A DNA stretch of 64,000 nt from positions 35,236,002 through 35,300,001 of the forward strand of contig CM035808.1 in the NCBI GenBank assembly GCA_020466095.1, in the 5' to 3' direction. A program made the position numbers and the translations under genes. The notes beneath the pieces are model-generated. The model saw only the letters and a program-made list of their open reading frames with translations, was not told where the DNA came from and did no database searches. This document shows, piece by piece, positions 44,644 to 56,797 of the stretch. Within the stretch, counting starts at the first letter, position 1, and every line of letters starts with the position of its first letter. Source of the stretch: Chlorops oryzae. Its lineage: Eukaryota > Arthropoda > Insecta > Diptera > Chloropidae.

Positions 44644-44778
44644 TGGCTAGTGACGTTATTTTCAATTCCCTTTCCGTTTCCGTTTCCGATGCCGTTGTCT
44701 TTGGCGTTAGCGTAAACGTAACCGTAACCGTAGCCGTTACCGCTTCCACTATCACTACCACTTCCGCTTCCGCTCACT
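44644..44778. repeat. Degenerate hexamer repeat in the leader
   Basis: Plus-strand hexamers of the type CCGTTT, CCGTAA and CCACTA follow one another for over 20 units. Read on the minus strand in one frame they give alternating Gly with Ser, Asn or Tyr (SGSGSGSDSGSGNGYGYGY). Read on the plus strand they give alternating Val and Thr. Divergent units indicate an old array. Confidence 0.65.
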
Positions 44779-45343
44779 GCGGCGTCGGCTTCCGTGTTTC
44801 CTGCTAGCCCCTTCTTCTTTATGAGCCTTTATGAGCGTATTTTCGTCTGCTTCATATTCGATGTCATTCGCAATTGCATTCATTTGGGATTATTCCAGAT
44901 TGTATTTTAATTTATATTTTTTAATTACTCCTTCTCTATTTCGTGGCGGTCTTTCTGCGAGTTCGGTTTTGACACGCGGTTCCTAGCCAATGTGCATTTC
45001 CTTCTTCATGGCGTTCATGATGCGCTGCTGTGCGATTCGTGATTGCTACAAGTTTGCTTTATTGCTTTCGCGAAGGAAATTCGTCTTCTTTTTTTTCTTG
45101 TGACTTCACTTCGTTCGATGTTTTTACGGATTTCATTCTCTTTCTTAAGACTCGGTCTCAAAACTCAATAAATATTTATCGTTGCCTTATTTCTTCGTAT
45201 TCGTAAGTCGTCTTCCTCTTCGTCGACTGTGCCTTCGCCTTCAAAATATTCTTCTTTTTTGCCCTTATAAATATTCTTAGGAGGATTTTGTTGTTGTATT
45301 TTTGTATTTCTTGGTGGCAGCTTTCGGTTCTCTTCGACAGAAA

Positions 45344-45454
45344 TTACTTTTGCAATAATTCTGGTAAAAATCCAGTTTGGCAGTTAAGAGTTTTAATTAC
45401 TGTCCGTCGTTGCGTTGATGTTTTTCCGATGGTGTAATCAAAAATGAATGGCAT
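45344..45454 (-). promoter_or_regulatory. Upstream reading frame of 36 codons at the leader acceptor
   Basis: The ATG is the very first triplet after the predicted splice acceptor and the frame runs MPFIFDYTIGKTSTQRRTVI to a TAA at 45344-45346. It resembles no protein I know. If the acceptor is used, ribosomes scanning the leader would meet it early. Confidence 0.3.
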
Positions 45455-45961
45455 CTGGAAGAAAGATAAAGCAAAATTTAATATTTAATATTTTTTTTTT
45501 ATAATTTTAATCAATTGCATTTGTGGGAGAAAAGCTTTTTATTTAACTTTTATATGCAATTATAAGGCATTTGAGTGGCTTTGATGAGCTTTCAATTTGT
45601 TGATGTTGTCGTTTTTTTTTTCTTTCTTAATTTTCCTTTGGGGAAACTTTTCAATGACAAACATTTTCTAAATAAATTTTATTAAAATCTCTTTCATGTT
45701 AAACATCAAAGCGCTTAAAGTATACTCGTTGTATAATGTACATGGATAATATTAAATGGTTTTAAATTAGCTCAAATGTATGAGCCTGAATGTTGCTTAT
45801 CTGGAAAAAAAAAATCCCTCAAAGTATGCTTCAAAAAAAGTAGGCGACACGTAATAACCAAATATTAGAAAAAAAAAAGGATAAAAAGAGTGACCTGAGT
45901 TCCTATGAAGGCGAATAATGACAATTTGGTTACAAAGCCTTTGGACAGGCCCGTATTCACA

Positions 45962-46065
45962 GCTCCAGTGGCGTAATTGGTTAACGCACGGTACTTATAA
46001 TCAGTAGCTAGTGTCGAAATTCATGAGCAATGCCGGGATTGTGAGTTCGAGCCTCACCTGGAGCA
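45962..46065 (+). tRNA. tRNA-Ile(UAU) with a 30-nt intron
   Basis: A full cloverleaf folds by eye. The acceptor stem GCTCCAG/CTGGAGC has seven perfect pairs with discriminator A. The D stem is GCGT/ACGC, the anticodon stem CGGTA/TGCCG, and the T stem GTGAG/CTCAC with loop TTCGAGC. The anticodon TAT is at 45996-45998, followed by A37. The intron is 46000-46029, after position 37, and the mature tRNA is 74 nt. This UAU isoacceptor is classically split in animals and reads AUA codons. The A box TGGCGTAATTGG and B box GAGTTCGAGCC are intact and an oligo-T stop follows, so the gene looks functional. It lies between the predicted leader exons of nAChR alpha3, on the opposite strand. Confidence 0.93.
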
Positions 46066-46070
46066 GGATT

Positions 46071-46086
46071 CTTTTTATTTTTTTTC
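46071..46086 (+). terminator. Pol III oligo-T terminator of the tRNA-Ile gene
   Basis: A TTTTT run begins six bases past the tRNA 3' end and is followed by a second, longer T run. This is the usual RNA polymerase III stop signal and supports the tRNA being transcribed. Confidence 0.75.
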
Positions 46087-46309
46087 AATTTAAAACAATT
46101 TTTTTTTTTTTTTAAGAAATGGAATACAAAATAAAAGGGCTTTGTAGGATTGCCCTTGGAGAACGAATAGAGGGGCTAACATGTATCAAAAAATTTTTAA
46201 GAAAAAAGATAACAAAAAACAACAGTAAAAACATAAAGGATTCATGCATTAATACGTAAAAGAGAACATAGGCATTCAAAAGGAGGCTTTTCAAAATTTG
46301 CAATAGGTT

Positions 46310-46545
46310 ATCTTTAACACTGTGGCTCTGGGATAGCGTAGGAGATGCGTGCTATGCTCTTGATCCCGGGGTCCGAGGTTCGATTCCCGGCGAAACGAGT
46401 GTAAAGTTCTAAGAATAGCATTGACTTTTCGAAAATCGCATGTTAGGGGCACACTATTAAAAAAGACACACACTCACACAAACTCATAAGAAAACCTTTC
46501 GTCGTATCACAATGGGTATCACTCCAACATAGGTACATACATACA
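46310..46545 (+). mobile_element. tRNA-derived SINE
   Basis: A tRNA-like head ends in the exact B box GGTTCGATTCCC (46378-46389), and about 110 bp later the body shows GTATCACAATGGG, matching the 3' motif GTATCACAACGGG of the other SINEs here. The A-box region (GGGATAGCGTAGGAG) is poor. Confidence 0.45.
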
Positions 46546-47129
46546 CTTAAATGCTATTTCTACACTAGTTGCCATACCTCCATTGCTTCTCAATCGATTT
46601 TGATGACATTTTTACTTACCTATTTAAACTAACAGACTTTTATTTGAAGTAATTAAAATAATTTTAGGCAATTTTTTGTGGTCAAAATTAAAATTTGAAT
46701 CTTTTCAAATGGGAAAAAAATCTTTTAAAATTCCAGTTTTTGCATCATTGGTTGTTTATAGTTCAAAAACTAAAGTATCGATTAAAACAAGTGTTACATC
46801 ACTTTAAAGGGTAGGTACTCGTATATTATTGGCTTTTTGATAATATTTTTTGGTTTTCGTCACAATTAACAGTTCTTGAGTCTTAAGCAAGAAATGAAAA
46901 ACTGAACAAAAAACTCGTTTTTTTGCATATATTTTAGAAACTTTGGGAAAATAAATGGATGCCATTTTTGAGATCAGCAATCCCAACAATTACTTAAGAT
47001 CTCAAATATTTGACATAAATATTTACACTAATGTTATCGAATGTACCAACATTTGCGGCCGACCACCTCATTTTGGAAGGTTGATTAGCACCTAAAGCCC
47101 TTTTTTCGGTTGTTTGCCTTATTTTAACA

Positions 47130-47338
47130 TTCTCTGTTCCATAATTGGTTGAGATACCTTTTTTCGAAGCGAGAGTATATGGGCTCGACTCCCAGCTGAG
47201 GTCGTAGACCTTTGTGTAATTTTTTCAGTTTCTGTTTCTCTTTGTTTCCCATTATTTGCGATATCACAAGGAGCCCATGTAAGGACTTAGTTTGTCACTC
47301 TTAATGGTGGTAGCCACACCAACTTAACATAACCTTGC
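47130..47338 (+). mobile_element. tRNA-derived SINE, nearly complete
   Basis: A-box-like TAATTGGTTGAGATACC and B-box-like GCTCGACTCCC are followed by CAGCTGAGGTCG. A body follows with TTTCAGTTTCTGTTTCTCTT, ATCACAAGGAGCCCATG and GGTGGTAGCCACACC, then the tail AACTTAACATAACC. Same family as 15719-16416. Confidence 0.6.
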
Positions 47339-47637
47339 TTATTTTATTGAAATAAAATGTAAAAAATACAGCAGTTTGTAAAAGCTGATTAAATTGGTAA
47401 TTTTTAAATAAAATAGAATGAAAATTTAAATGTACCTAAATTTAAAAAAAATTCTCGATTCACTCCAGTAATATTTAAATTTTCCCCTGTGAACACCATC
47501 CAAATCCCCACCAAAAGACCGCCTTATTATTAATTTCGCCCAAATTACTTTATTCACACACTCGGTGGCGACCGCCTACAGGTTGGGAGCCACTGGACAA
47601 GGCTCTGAGTATAAATAAAAGCACTAGCTGAAGCGCA

Positions 47638-48384
47638 CACTGAGCGAAAACTACGATTGTGTAATTAACAACGATTTGTAGTATACTACGTCCGTATACG
47701 GACTATATAACTATAGTTATTTTACAGCAAAACTCTAGCACGGACGTATTGAAACATGACTTTCACAGCCATGCGTATTCTTAAGGAGCAAAATTCACTT
47801 CACACTTATTTAAAAAACTTATAACAAAAAACACGAAAATAGTTTTTATTTGACTTTAACATATTAACATAAGTCCCCGCGAATCAGATTTCTCCGTGGC
47901 GTACGGGTAGCATTTTCGCTCAGCAATACGAAGGTCTCAGGTTCAAATCCTACAGCAGGCGAATGAAATGTGTGAAAAGTGGGAATTTTTCAAGTAAGTG
48001 GAAAAATATTAAAGGCATAAAAGAGCATTTAGAATTAAAAAGCTAGCTCCCAGCCATAAATTAAGCGGTCCCATTCCCTATCCGGGCTTTCAAAAATAAT
48101 TTTTTTTTTTGCATTAAATGTTTGTTTTAAAGCTTTTTATTCCTGCAAGGTTTTTAAATATTATATACCTAAATGTTAATAATGTATTATTTGTAAAAAA
48201 AAAAAAAAAAAAATACGCCGCCTGACTGGGGATCCAACCCACCGACATGGGATTTGCTACTACTTTCGTATTTAAACTTTTTTACTACGCTTGTGGTTAT
48301 TTGAACTACGTCCGTTAATAGAGCCAAATAATTGCTGTTCGTAGTTAAATTTTTGTTATTTTTACTACGATTTTTAGCTCAGTG
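47638..48384. mobile_element. 747-bp TIR element with CACTGAGC ends and internal tRNA-like pieces
   Basis: CACTGAGCGAAAACTACG at the left faces CACTGAGCTAAAAATCGTAG inverted at the right; CTACG and ACGGACGTA motifs recur in both sub-terminal zones. Inside, 47890-47962 (B box CAGGTTCAAATCC) reads forward and 48222-48250 (GTTGGATCCCCAG) reads backward, each like a tRNA-derived head. No target duplication was resolved, so the superfamily is open. Confidence 0.5.
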
Positions 48385-49010
48385 CAGTAAACGACGAGTT
48401 CCATAAAGCCTTTATGATAAAGGGGCTGTGATATTTTAGTATTCCATTTAATAGAACGAAAATGACAACTGACCAAGAGATCTAGTCGTGGATGTAATGA
48501 AATGTGCGGGTGAATATTTCTCAATTACCTACACTCCAACGTTGTATGACAAGAGAGCACTGGTGAATTTTGGTCTAATCGGGAAGTAGTTGGCATTCCA
48601 TCAGAGTGATAGATTTTTCTAAAGGAAATATGTTGAATTCTCATTGGGGGCTTCCTTTCAAGAATCCATTGGAGGAAATTTAAAAGAATTTGTAATACAT
48701 ACAACGGAATCATTTATTTATTTTTAATGCACCAATACTTCCGCTTAATCAGATAAGATGAACTTAAAATTCAATATGCAAAATTCTGCGTTTATAATTA
48801 AATTCAACTCAAATGAATTTATATTGTTATTTACGTAAGGTTTTTTGTAATTTTTACAATCGACTGCGGTTGTTCTTATTAAAAACGTTGAGCGAACCCA
48901 CAAGCGACAGCCGTGGACAATGTCCATAATTTCGAGTACTGTTCACCGCGTCTGCCACTGTCGGTCGCAAGGACAATTGCTTAACCACATTAACGGTTAA
49001 AATTACTTAC

Positions 49011-49078
49011 AATTGCTCGAGCTGATTTAAAGCTGAAGCTGCACACAGCCTCACGCCAACTCACACCAGCTCACACCC
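49011..49078 (-). other. Candidate noncoding first exon with TATA-like promoter
   Basis: On the minus strand a strong donor, AATT|GTAAGTAATTTT, ends a stretch at 49011. About 90-100 bases upstream lies TATATAAAAAA (49102-49112), so a start near 49075 would give a 65-70 base leader exon that could splice to the acceptor at 45454. Donor and TATA-like box are seen; their use is inferred. The exon's upstream end is approximate. Confidence 0.25.
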
Positions 49079-49299
49079 TTGAGCCGGATTGTGTGGAGGA
49101 TTTTTTTATATATTTTTTTTTATTTTTATTTTTTTTCCCACGAACTGAACTCGAATATTTTGGGATGTCATTGCATGGATGTTTGCCTTACACGATTTAT
49201 GAAATGTTTACGGTTATTTTTATTTCTATAATCTTTTTATTTTAATTTTTATTAATTTTTTTTTTTCATTTTTTATAAACGCAAAAGGCGTTTTTGGCA

Positions 49300-50700
49300 T
49301 TATTCCGGGCTAGCAGGATTCGCAAAAATGGAAGCTCAAACGAAGTTGAAAAAATGCAGATTGCAAAAATATAATAATAAACATCGTAGCTGCCATGCTA
49401 CTGTCACAACGTGCCGTGCCGTGCCGTTTCCATGCCGTTCCGCACCGCACCGCGCGGTCGCTGCAAACGGAAGCGAATGCAATTCTTGGTGGGCGGAAAG
49501 GCACGAAAATTTTCTAGCACGCTCATTTCTCTTATGCCCGCTTCGCGTGGAGAATGCCAGCGAAGCATTTTTGCATTTTTGAGTTTTCGCTATTGTGTTG
49601 GCACAAACCACGTACGTCCTTCGGGCGTCTTAACAACGGAGCCAACAACAACAACAATTACAACAAAAGCAACAACAACGCCAGCAATGCAGAAAGGAGA
49701 GAGAAAAGCAAAAAAGACTGGCAATGAATTCGTAGGAAAATATGGATGACAGACAGTACATCAGTCGGGTTGTGATAGTTACAGCGCCGGCAACTGAATG
49801 GGAACGAGCATAACGGCATAAAAAAATGAAATAAAATGAAATAAAATAAAGTTAAAAAATAAAAAACAAGTAAAGAATTTTCCCACTTAAAGAAATTCAA
49901 TGATAATATCATTGCTCCCGCCTGCCACCATTGCTCGCCGCTTCGTTGCTTTCGCAGACCCATTGCAGCTGAGTTCTTTGCGAATTATTGCGAGTATTAC
50001 GGTATTAAGAGCAAGTCGTGCTGAGTCGGAGTGCTTTGCTTGTGTGCGAGATACCGCACCGCACGAGTAATCGGCGATACAGTCGTACAAAACTTCTCAG
50101 ATAAATAGTGCAGATTGGCAGCGCTTTTGTGGTTACTTTCCAGGCGATTACGTTGGTGCCTGCTTAGCGCGTTAAAAAAAAAAAAAATTTTTTTTCGTTC
50201 ATCTCTCTTTCTATCGCTCAGTCGGTTTCTCTCTGTCTCACTCACTATCCCCTCTGACTTCCGGTGAGCGAAATGCTTGCGGCATTTCAGTTTGCTTGAC
50301 AAAAATTTATTTGATACAATTCAACTAACTACCAACACCTTTCAAAACAGACACACAATTCTGGCGCGGACACGTCGACAGTGGAGCTATTGTATGCACT
50401 GCAGCGGCTGAGCGTCAAAACGTCAAATGGGCGACGCGCACAATGAAGCGAATGAAGGCCGCAGGACATACCTACTCGTAGTAACTACTTTTTGAGAGAG
50501 AACGAAGGAAAGAATTTTCTTTTGAAAAGGATAAAAAAAAGAGAATGGAAAGCGAAATGTTGGCGCATGCAAATATAAGCAAAAAGGAAAGCAAATTTCG
50601 AAGGAACCGACTGAAGAGGACGACTTGGAAGCGATTTTGTGGTAACGATTTTTAAATGGATTTGTGAAAGCGCTTAGTTTTTGATGCTGATTGTATGCCA
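49300..50700. promoter_or_regulatory. GC-richer promoter-like zone upstream of nAChR alpha3
   Basis: This 1.4 kb stands out from its AT-rich surroundings by many CG and GC-rich blocks, a GTGCC pentamer run (49411-49456), CAA repeats (49643-49680) and pyrimidine tracts, the kind of composition seen at fly 5' ends. A TCAGTT initiator-like motif sits on the plus strand near 50287, and a GTGAGTGAG donor-like site on the minus strand near 50249. No coding exon is recognisable. It may hold an alternative alpha3 promoter or the start of a neighbouring gene. Confidence 0.3.
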
Positions 50701-51349
50701 GCGGCGACCGAAAGCATTCTCAGCTCTGCGGCGAGAGGTGATGTTGTCTTTGAAAAGGACTTTATCTTCTTTCTCAACTTGGTTAAGATAAGTTTTAACA
50801 ACTCGATGCTTTGTTTCCCGAACTCTTTCGACACGAATCCGATTTACTCCTATGGCTGAGGCCGCTTGGCTCGAATGATGAAAAGCAAAAGAATCTGAAA
50901 ATGCAAAGCAACATCAAGGGTTCTTTCATCGCTGCTGCCTCTACTGCTGTCCTTCCGCTGCTGTCGAGGAAAAACTTTATTTGGAATTCTCTGGCGGCGG
51001 AAGGATGTTCAATGAGTGTTCTCATTAACTCTCTGAGTGTTGACAACTTTTAATACCATTGAAATAATAGTTTTCCTTCTTTCGATCAAGAAAGAATTAT
51101 TAGACAAACCGGATTCTTCGGTGGTTTTACAGAATCAAGAAAGCTTAAAAAAAGTTTTCGAAAGTATTAAGACGAAGGGTTGAGAACAAAGTAATTGCAA
51201 GTGGATGTAGCTTCAATTAAAATAATAATATAAGTATATATTATTAAATTATTTAACAAATGAAATGAAACCAATTGTAATGAGTTCTTCTTCGGACAGA
51301 ATTGCCCGCCCAGGTCAGGGCCCTTTGAAAATAAGTAGAAATAGAATAA

Positions 51350-52130
51350 AAACAACCAAGGGTGTTATAGTCAGGCGATCCTGACAATAGAATATCCAAC
51401 AGACACTTATTTCAATAATTTAACTATCAAAGTGTTTAGGCATATGGGCCTTACACTTTTTTAAATTTCTTTAAGAAACCGCCCATTTCAGCCCAATTCT
51501 TCAATTTTTCTGGGATTCCAACGGACCTTATATATCGCTTTAATTCTAATTTCATTGAAATATTTTCAATAAATCCGCTTTTGAGGCACTTTTCTTTGGA
51601 TTTTCTTACGACCCTAGACTGACAGTACCCTAATAAGATCTTCAAAATTTTGGGGCTTCTGGCTTCAGGACTATCTGCCCACTTCTCGTTTAATCCCTTT
51701 TATTTCGGTGTACAACAATCTTCTCAAAAACCCTTTATCCACTCCCACTTCTCAAATCCGTCTCTTGAAACTATTCACTTGCCTAAGTCTAAACATGTAT
51801 CAAATTCCAAGTTCATCAAAATTTCTTGAATAAACTCAGTTTTAGACTCTTCTTGATTTTCGTACGACCCTTACTGCGAGGACCCCTAAAAATGTCCACG
51901 TCCTTCTCGAACTCTTTCTTACTCATGTCTCCCTCCGCATACCAAATTGTAATAACTAATCACTTCGATAAAAACTGTATCACAGACAGACGGACCGGAC
52001 AGAGACGAGACATGCTAAATCGAATTCCTGGGACGCTGATCATTTCTATATAATTTTGTATGGCTATCTCGATGGTTTCGGGACTCTACACACAACCAAC
52101 AAAGCAAATATACCCTCGACACTTTCGTAT
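51350..52130 (-). mobile_element. DINE-1-like Helentron, reverse orientation
   Basis: The 3' hairpin GTCAGG-CGAT-CCTGAC lies at 51370-51385 next to GGGTGTTATA. The mutated 5' end TATACCCTCGACAC lies near 52109-52122, with the CATGCTAAATCGAATTCCTG...GCTGATCATT block corresponding to the usual GATCAGC...CATG zone. More diverged than the other copies. Confidence 0.65.
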
Positions 52131-55100
52131 AAACCAATGTTTTCAGTATTCCGACAACAAAAATTGTCCAACAAGAAAAAATAATCAACTAAATGTTTGA
52201 AGGTGTAATTTTGTAAGAAAACCCAAGATCACTGGAATGTTTAAAATGATAGAAACTCATACTACTAAATATGGACATTCTTTAATTTTAATTTTACAGA
52301 AATATTATCGAAACCCCTTATTCAACACATAGCAATTTCAAAATCATTGAATATTTACACAATTTAAGCGCAAACAGAATTAATAAATCTTTCAAAAATT
52401 TAGATTTTTAACTTTTCCATTCTTGAATTTTCTTTCGGATCCAAGAGCGAAGTACCAATAAATCTTCTTGCACCGCCCTTCTCGGTTATTTCGCCCTTTC
52501 GCCACAATTCAAAACGTCTCACCCCTAAATCCCCTCTACCCACATTGATCCCGATACTTCTACTGCATTCCCGAGGAGGATCCTCTGCTCGTTTATCTTC
52601 GAATAAGAAATTACCATATGTCTCATTTTCAATGACTATCCCACCCTCATCATCCTCATCATCTCTCTACTCTTATCACCTTCACTCTATTAAGAGCAAA
52701 ACGATTGAACTATGCACACAAAGACGACTTCTGGCGTGAAGAACATCGCATAAACAATGTCTGCGACGTGTCATTCTATAAAATTTTGTTGACCTATTAA
52801 TGGTTTCGGGATTTCATCCTTGTGAAGACGAGGGAAGAAAATCATACCTACGCTACTTATATGGCATTGTATTTTCCATTATTGGGTAAACAAAACGAAT
52901 AAACGACATAATATTTAAAAAAAAACTTTTAAATAAAATACAAGAATACCTCAAGTAAAATGAATGAAAGCAACCAAATAAATCGAATTATTAAACGAAA
53001 AAGATATCAAATGATTAATTAAATTCCAAACAAATACACACTAATCATACCCAAAGCAGAATAAAATGAAAGTTTCAAATTCATATTTTTATATTCATTT
53101 AAGTTTGTCCTCCCACCCAAAATTGCACCATAAGCCTGCGGGTTATTCTTGCAAGAAGCAAAACGTTCATAAAGGGTTAAATTGATGACAAATTTTAAGA
53201 ACTTCTGAAGTTCGAATAAAGAAAAAATATGTTCGATATTATAATGATAATCAGCATCAGCATTATCATCATCGTCGTCTTTATCACTTCATTTTTTAAG
53301 AGCAAAACGATTTAAGACTTTGCCTGAATAAACTCTTCTGCCGTGAAGGACCGAAAAAATTGTCCATTACAAACTTCAGTGCTAAATGAAGAGGTTATTT
53401 TTTGCAAGAAAACAATGACTACCTACATAAATGGTGCATTCTTGCATCGTTTGGGGTATAAACGAACTTCGACATTAGATCCAAAAGCGAAGACACAAAA
53501 AACCTTATAATTTACCCAACAAAAGATAGAGAATTTGCAGGAACTAATGGAGAGGATCTCTGTTCATTGAAAGTAAAAGGAAATTACATTATCAGCTTTT
53601 CCAATAGAAACTGAAAATGGAATATATTATATATCCTTAATTTAATGAGTTAAAAGACACATAATGCTATTCACAGAAGGCGAAACGCATTGAAGGCTGT
53701 TGTTGTGACAACACTTTTAAGAACTTCTGAGTTTGATGAGTTATTTTGAATTATTCGGAAGCATAAAAATGAGTTTCACGTGTGCTAGCACATGAGATGT
53801 TTTGATAAAAGCTTTATGCTGAGAGAATTTCCATACAAACATGCTAAGGAAAAATATTGGATACAAGAAAACATTTTTTCCAAATGGGTGGTGATATTTT
53901 AATGACGATTATTTGAGATGTACGACGCAAAGCGAGTCCCTTATGATTTGACAATTGCATGATAGGAAGCAGGATAAAATTCAAAGGATTACGTTATTTA
54001 TTTTTAGTAGAAATCAATTAAAAACTTCTTGTAAACAGAAAAAGATATTCTTGACCTTAAGTGTTTACTTGAGCCAACTGTAAATTCAAGCCTTGAATCA
54101 AGCGCAAGACAGTAAGAAAGTTTACGATGGAAAGGCATATGAACCGTGATTGCACTTTTTTTAAGGGGGCTGTCTCATTCGCCAAAAATTTTTTAAGCAA
54201 CATTTTTTTGGAATTTTTTTTAAGCTTGGATACTTGAGAAATCGTGCCAAAAGGATTTTGAAATTCGAAACTAGTTTAAAGGATATAGCCTCTTTTTCAG
54301 CAAGATATGCGCTAAAAGTTTTTTGCGGTTGCTTCAAGCTTTAAACGCATTTATTGAATTCACTTTTTTTGAAGGTGCCACGTTTCTACAGTTCAACTGG
54401 ACCAATTTTAATGAACAAATGGAATACCAAAAATTTACCATTCTGACATGAACCTAATCATATTTTAAAATTTTTTCAATTTTTCATTCTATACATGAAC
54501 TACAAAAAACTTAATAAACCAAAATCGAAGATGCACATTTTTTAATGTGGTGCGCATTTCCCAAATTATTTTGGAGGTTCACGCCATAACGACATTATAC
54601 TGATTATAAAAATAAAGAGCTTCTTTATTAACTTTCATTATTCGTAACACAATAAAAAACTTAATTGAAAAAGCGTTTCTGATGTGGAAAATCTTTTAAT
54701 AAAGGTCCAAACAGCCTCCCCAAGTGCACGTCACTATAGGCTATTTCACAGTAGATAAAAACATTTCGTCATGACTTAGATTCGGAAGAAATCCTAAAAA
54801 TAAATAAATTCGTAAATGAATCGCAAAAAAGGCCGTTGGGAAATGCTCCATTCGGTTCATTCACTTGAATAATGTACATTAAGTTCTTGATTTGCATTAA
54901 ATTGTCAAAATATTCTGTAAGATTTTTGATTTTGCCATTAACTATTGAATGCAATAACAAATGTTAAAAATCATCATGATGCATAAGTTTTGCACACTTA
55001 AGGAGTACTTATTTCCGCATTCTTATGGGTTAAATATTTCCACCTAATGATCATTTGTAAAGAATTTTTTACTGGAAATCATCGTTCAATAGCTCATGTA

Positions 55101-56797
55101 CGAAGTAAATCCAGGCAGCACATATATTAAAAAATAGTAATGTACAACAAGAATATGTTTCTAGAAAAAGTGTCAAATTGTCCACTTCAAGCATTTCATA
55201 ATAGTTTCCCCTTCATAAGAATGCTAAGAATAAAATCGTACATGTGCACCCAAATTCTTAGTTTCGACAGAATAGTACTGGGCTATCGTTGTGAAGAGCT
55301 TCACAATTCACATTCGCGAGCATCTCACTATTAGCAGCTGACTGGCTAACATAATATCTCTCAAGATGGCGAAACTAAAACAAAAAAAACCGCTACAGAA
55401 CAAATTGTACTTACATAGAAGACATGCATCGATGATGATGATGGTGATGACTGCTCGATTGTATCGTGCTTGAGATTGATGTATGTATTTCGCTTTATCT
55501 TTAGTCAAGCTTCAGTTCGATGCCATTAATGTTGTTGACACATCACTTGCAAAACCGCCATATTGTTTTTGTAACAGCATATTATGAGCTGTCATAACAT
55601 TCCCGAGCGTTGCCTTAAATCACAGATCTTCCGATTTGAAATTTTTCCTGTAATTTTTCAACCATTTTAGATAGGTGCAGTCCCAACCCGCAGTGGTAAT
55701 AAAGAGGAGAAAAGATTTAAAAACAAAAATATGAAAAATGAATTTCCCACATTTCTGTATTGAGCGAAGCTTATCTTCTTCCATTTTTTGTTTCGACGAT
55801 GTTTTTTTTATGGGAGATGCAAGATTTCATGTCGTTGGAACAATAAATGAGATGCCATAACATGAATGAAATAAATATTGCTCCGCTTTTTCTGGATTTT
55901 TTTGCCCCTTAATGACGGAAGCCATGCTTTAGTACTTTGCCGCTTATGTGTCGTACGAGTTTTAATGCTCACACGGATACCGGAAAATTATGCGCACAAG
56001 GATATGCTTCATGTTTTTAACTAAATGCTGTTTGTGCGATAACGCTTTTTTCGCCTGAAAGCCTTTCGATGTCAGCGAGACGAGTTAACGCATTTCGAAG
56101 AGATGAAGAAATTTATTTATTTTTTACTTTTTCATTTTTGCACATATTCAGTAAAATTTTGCGATCTCCTCCTGCATTAAATCGACCACATTACCTTTGT
56201 GCTCTTCCTCTCTCGCTCTCTCTCTCTCTATTTGTCTCTCTTAAAAGTATTCCCGTCCCATTTCCTTTCCACCAAAGACGCTAATTTTTTTGATAACATT
56301 ATTCACTCAACGACGCAGCAAATTTCTTCTTAATAGCTTTCAAGTAGATTTTTCACACTACTGAGCTTATAAACACGCGATTTTCTATGGCTTATACTCA
56401 AATGCTCTTGAAATTCGGGGAACCATAAAATGGTTTACGATTAGAGCATCAAGCAGCACACAAGCAGCATGCTCTCATGTCAGAATTTTGAACACAAAAA
56501 AAGGCATAAACGAATTAGTGAAAATACAGTGTTGTGCAAAACAATAGCAACCAAAATCACTTTTCAACTTTCTTGGATTCTTATAGATGTAAGAAGTTAT
56601 TATTGTGGTTTTTCTAAGTCTTCTTTACCATTTTAATAACCTCTTTTGTTTTGCAAATGAAAATTAACGCATTTAGGCACAAAATTTAGGTATAAATCTA
56701 AATTAAAAAGGTTTTTTTTTTTTTTGTACACAACACTGATTTCACACTGTTCATATACATAATAAAATATACATATGTATTTGTGTATGTTTACTTT
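52131..56797. other. Noncoding AT-rich stretch
   Basis: No exon, RNA gene or complete element recognised. A pyrimidine-rich patch lies at 52480-52730, and a poly-T-rich, possibly repeat-derived patch at 54160-54640. Confidence 0.5.
56209..56242. repeat. CT-rich microsatellite
   Basis: CTCTCG then uninterrupted CT units and TTTGTCTCTC. Confidence 0.8.

Larger units (their letters stand above)
44014..45454 (-). other. nAChRalpha3: Probable 5' leader (UTR) of nAChR alpha3
   Basis: The 1.44 kb upstream of the start codon is richer in G+C than the introns and ends on its upstream side in a convincing minus-strand splice acceptor (gctttatctttcttccag, exon from 45454). It contains several short upstream frames: 36 codons starting right at the acceptor (45344-45454), 85 codons (44520-44777), 61 codons (44276-44461), and a two-codon ATG AGA TGA touching the main start. 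Further introns inside the leader or a start site inside it cannot be excluded. Confidence 0.45.
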
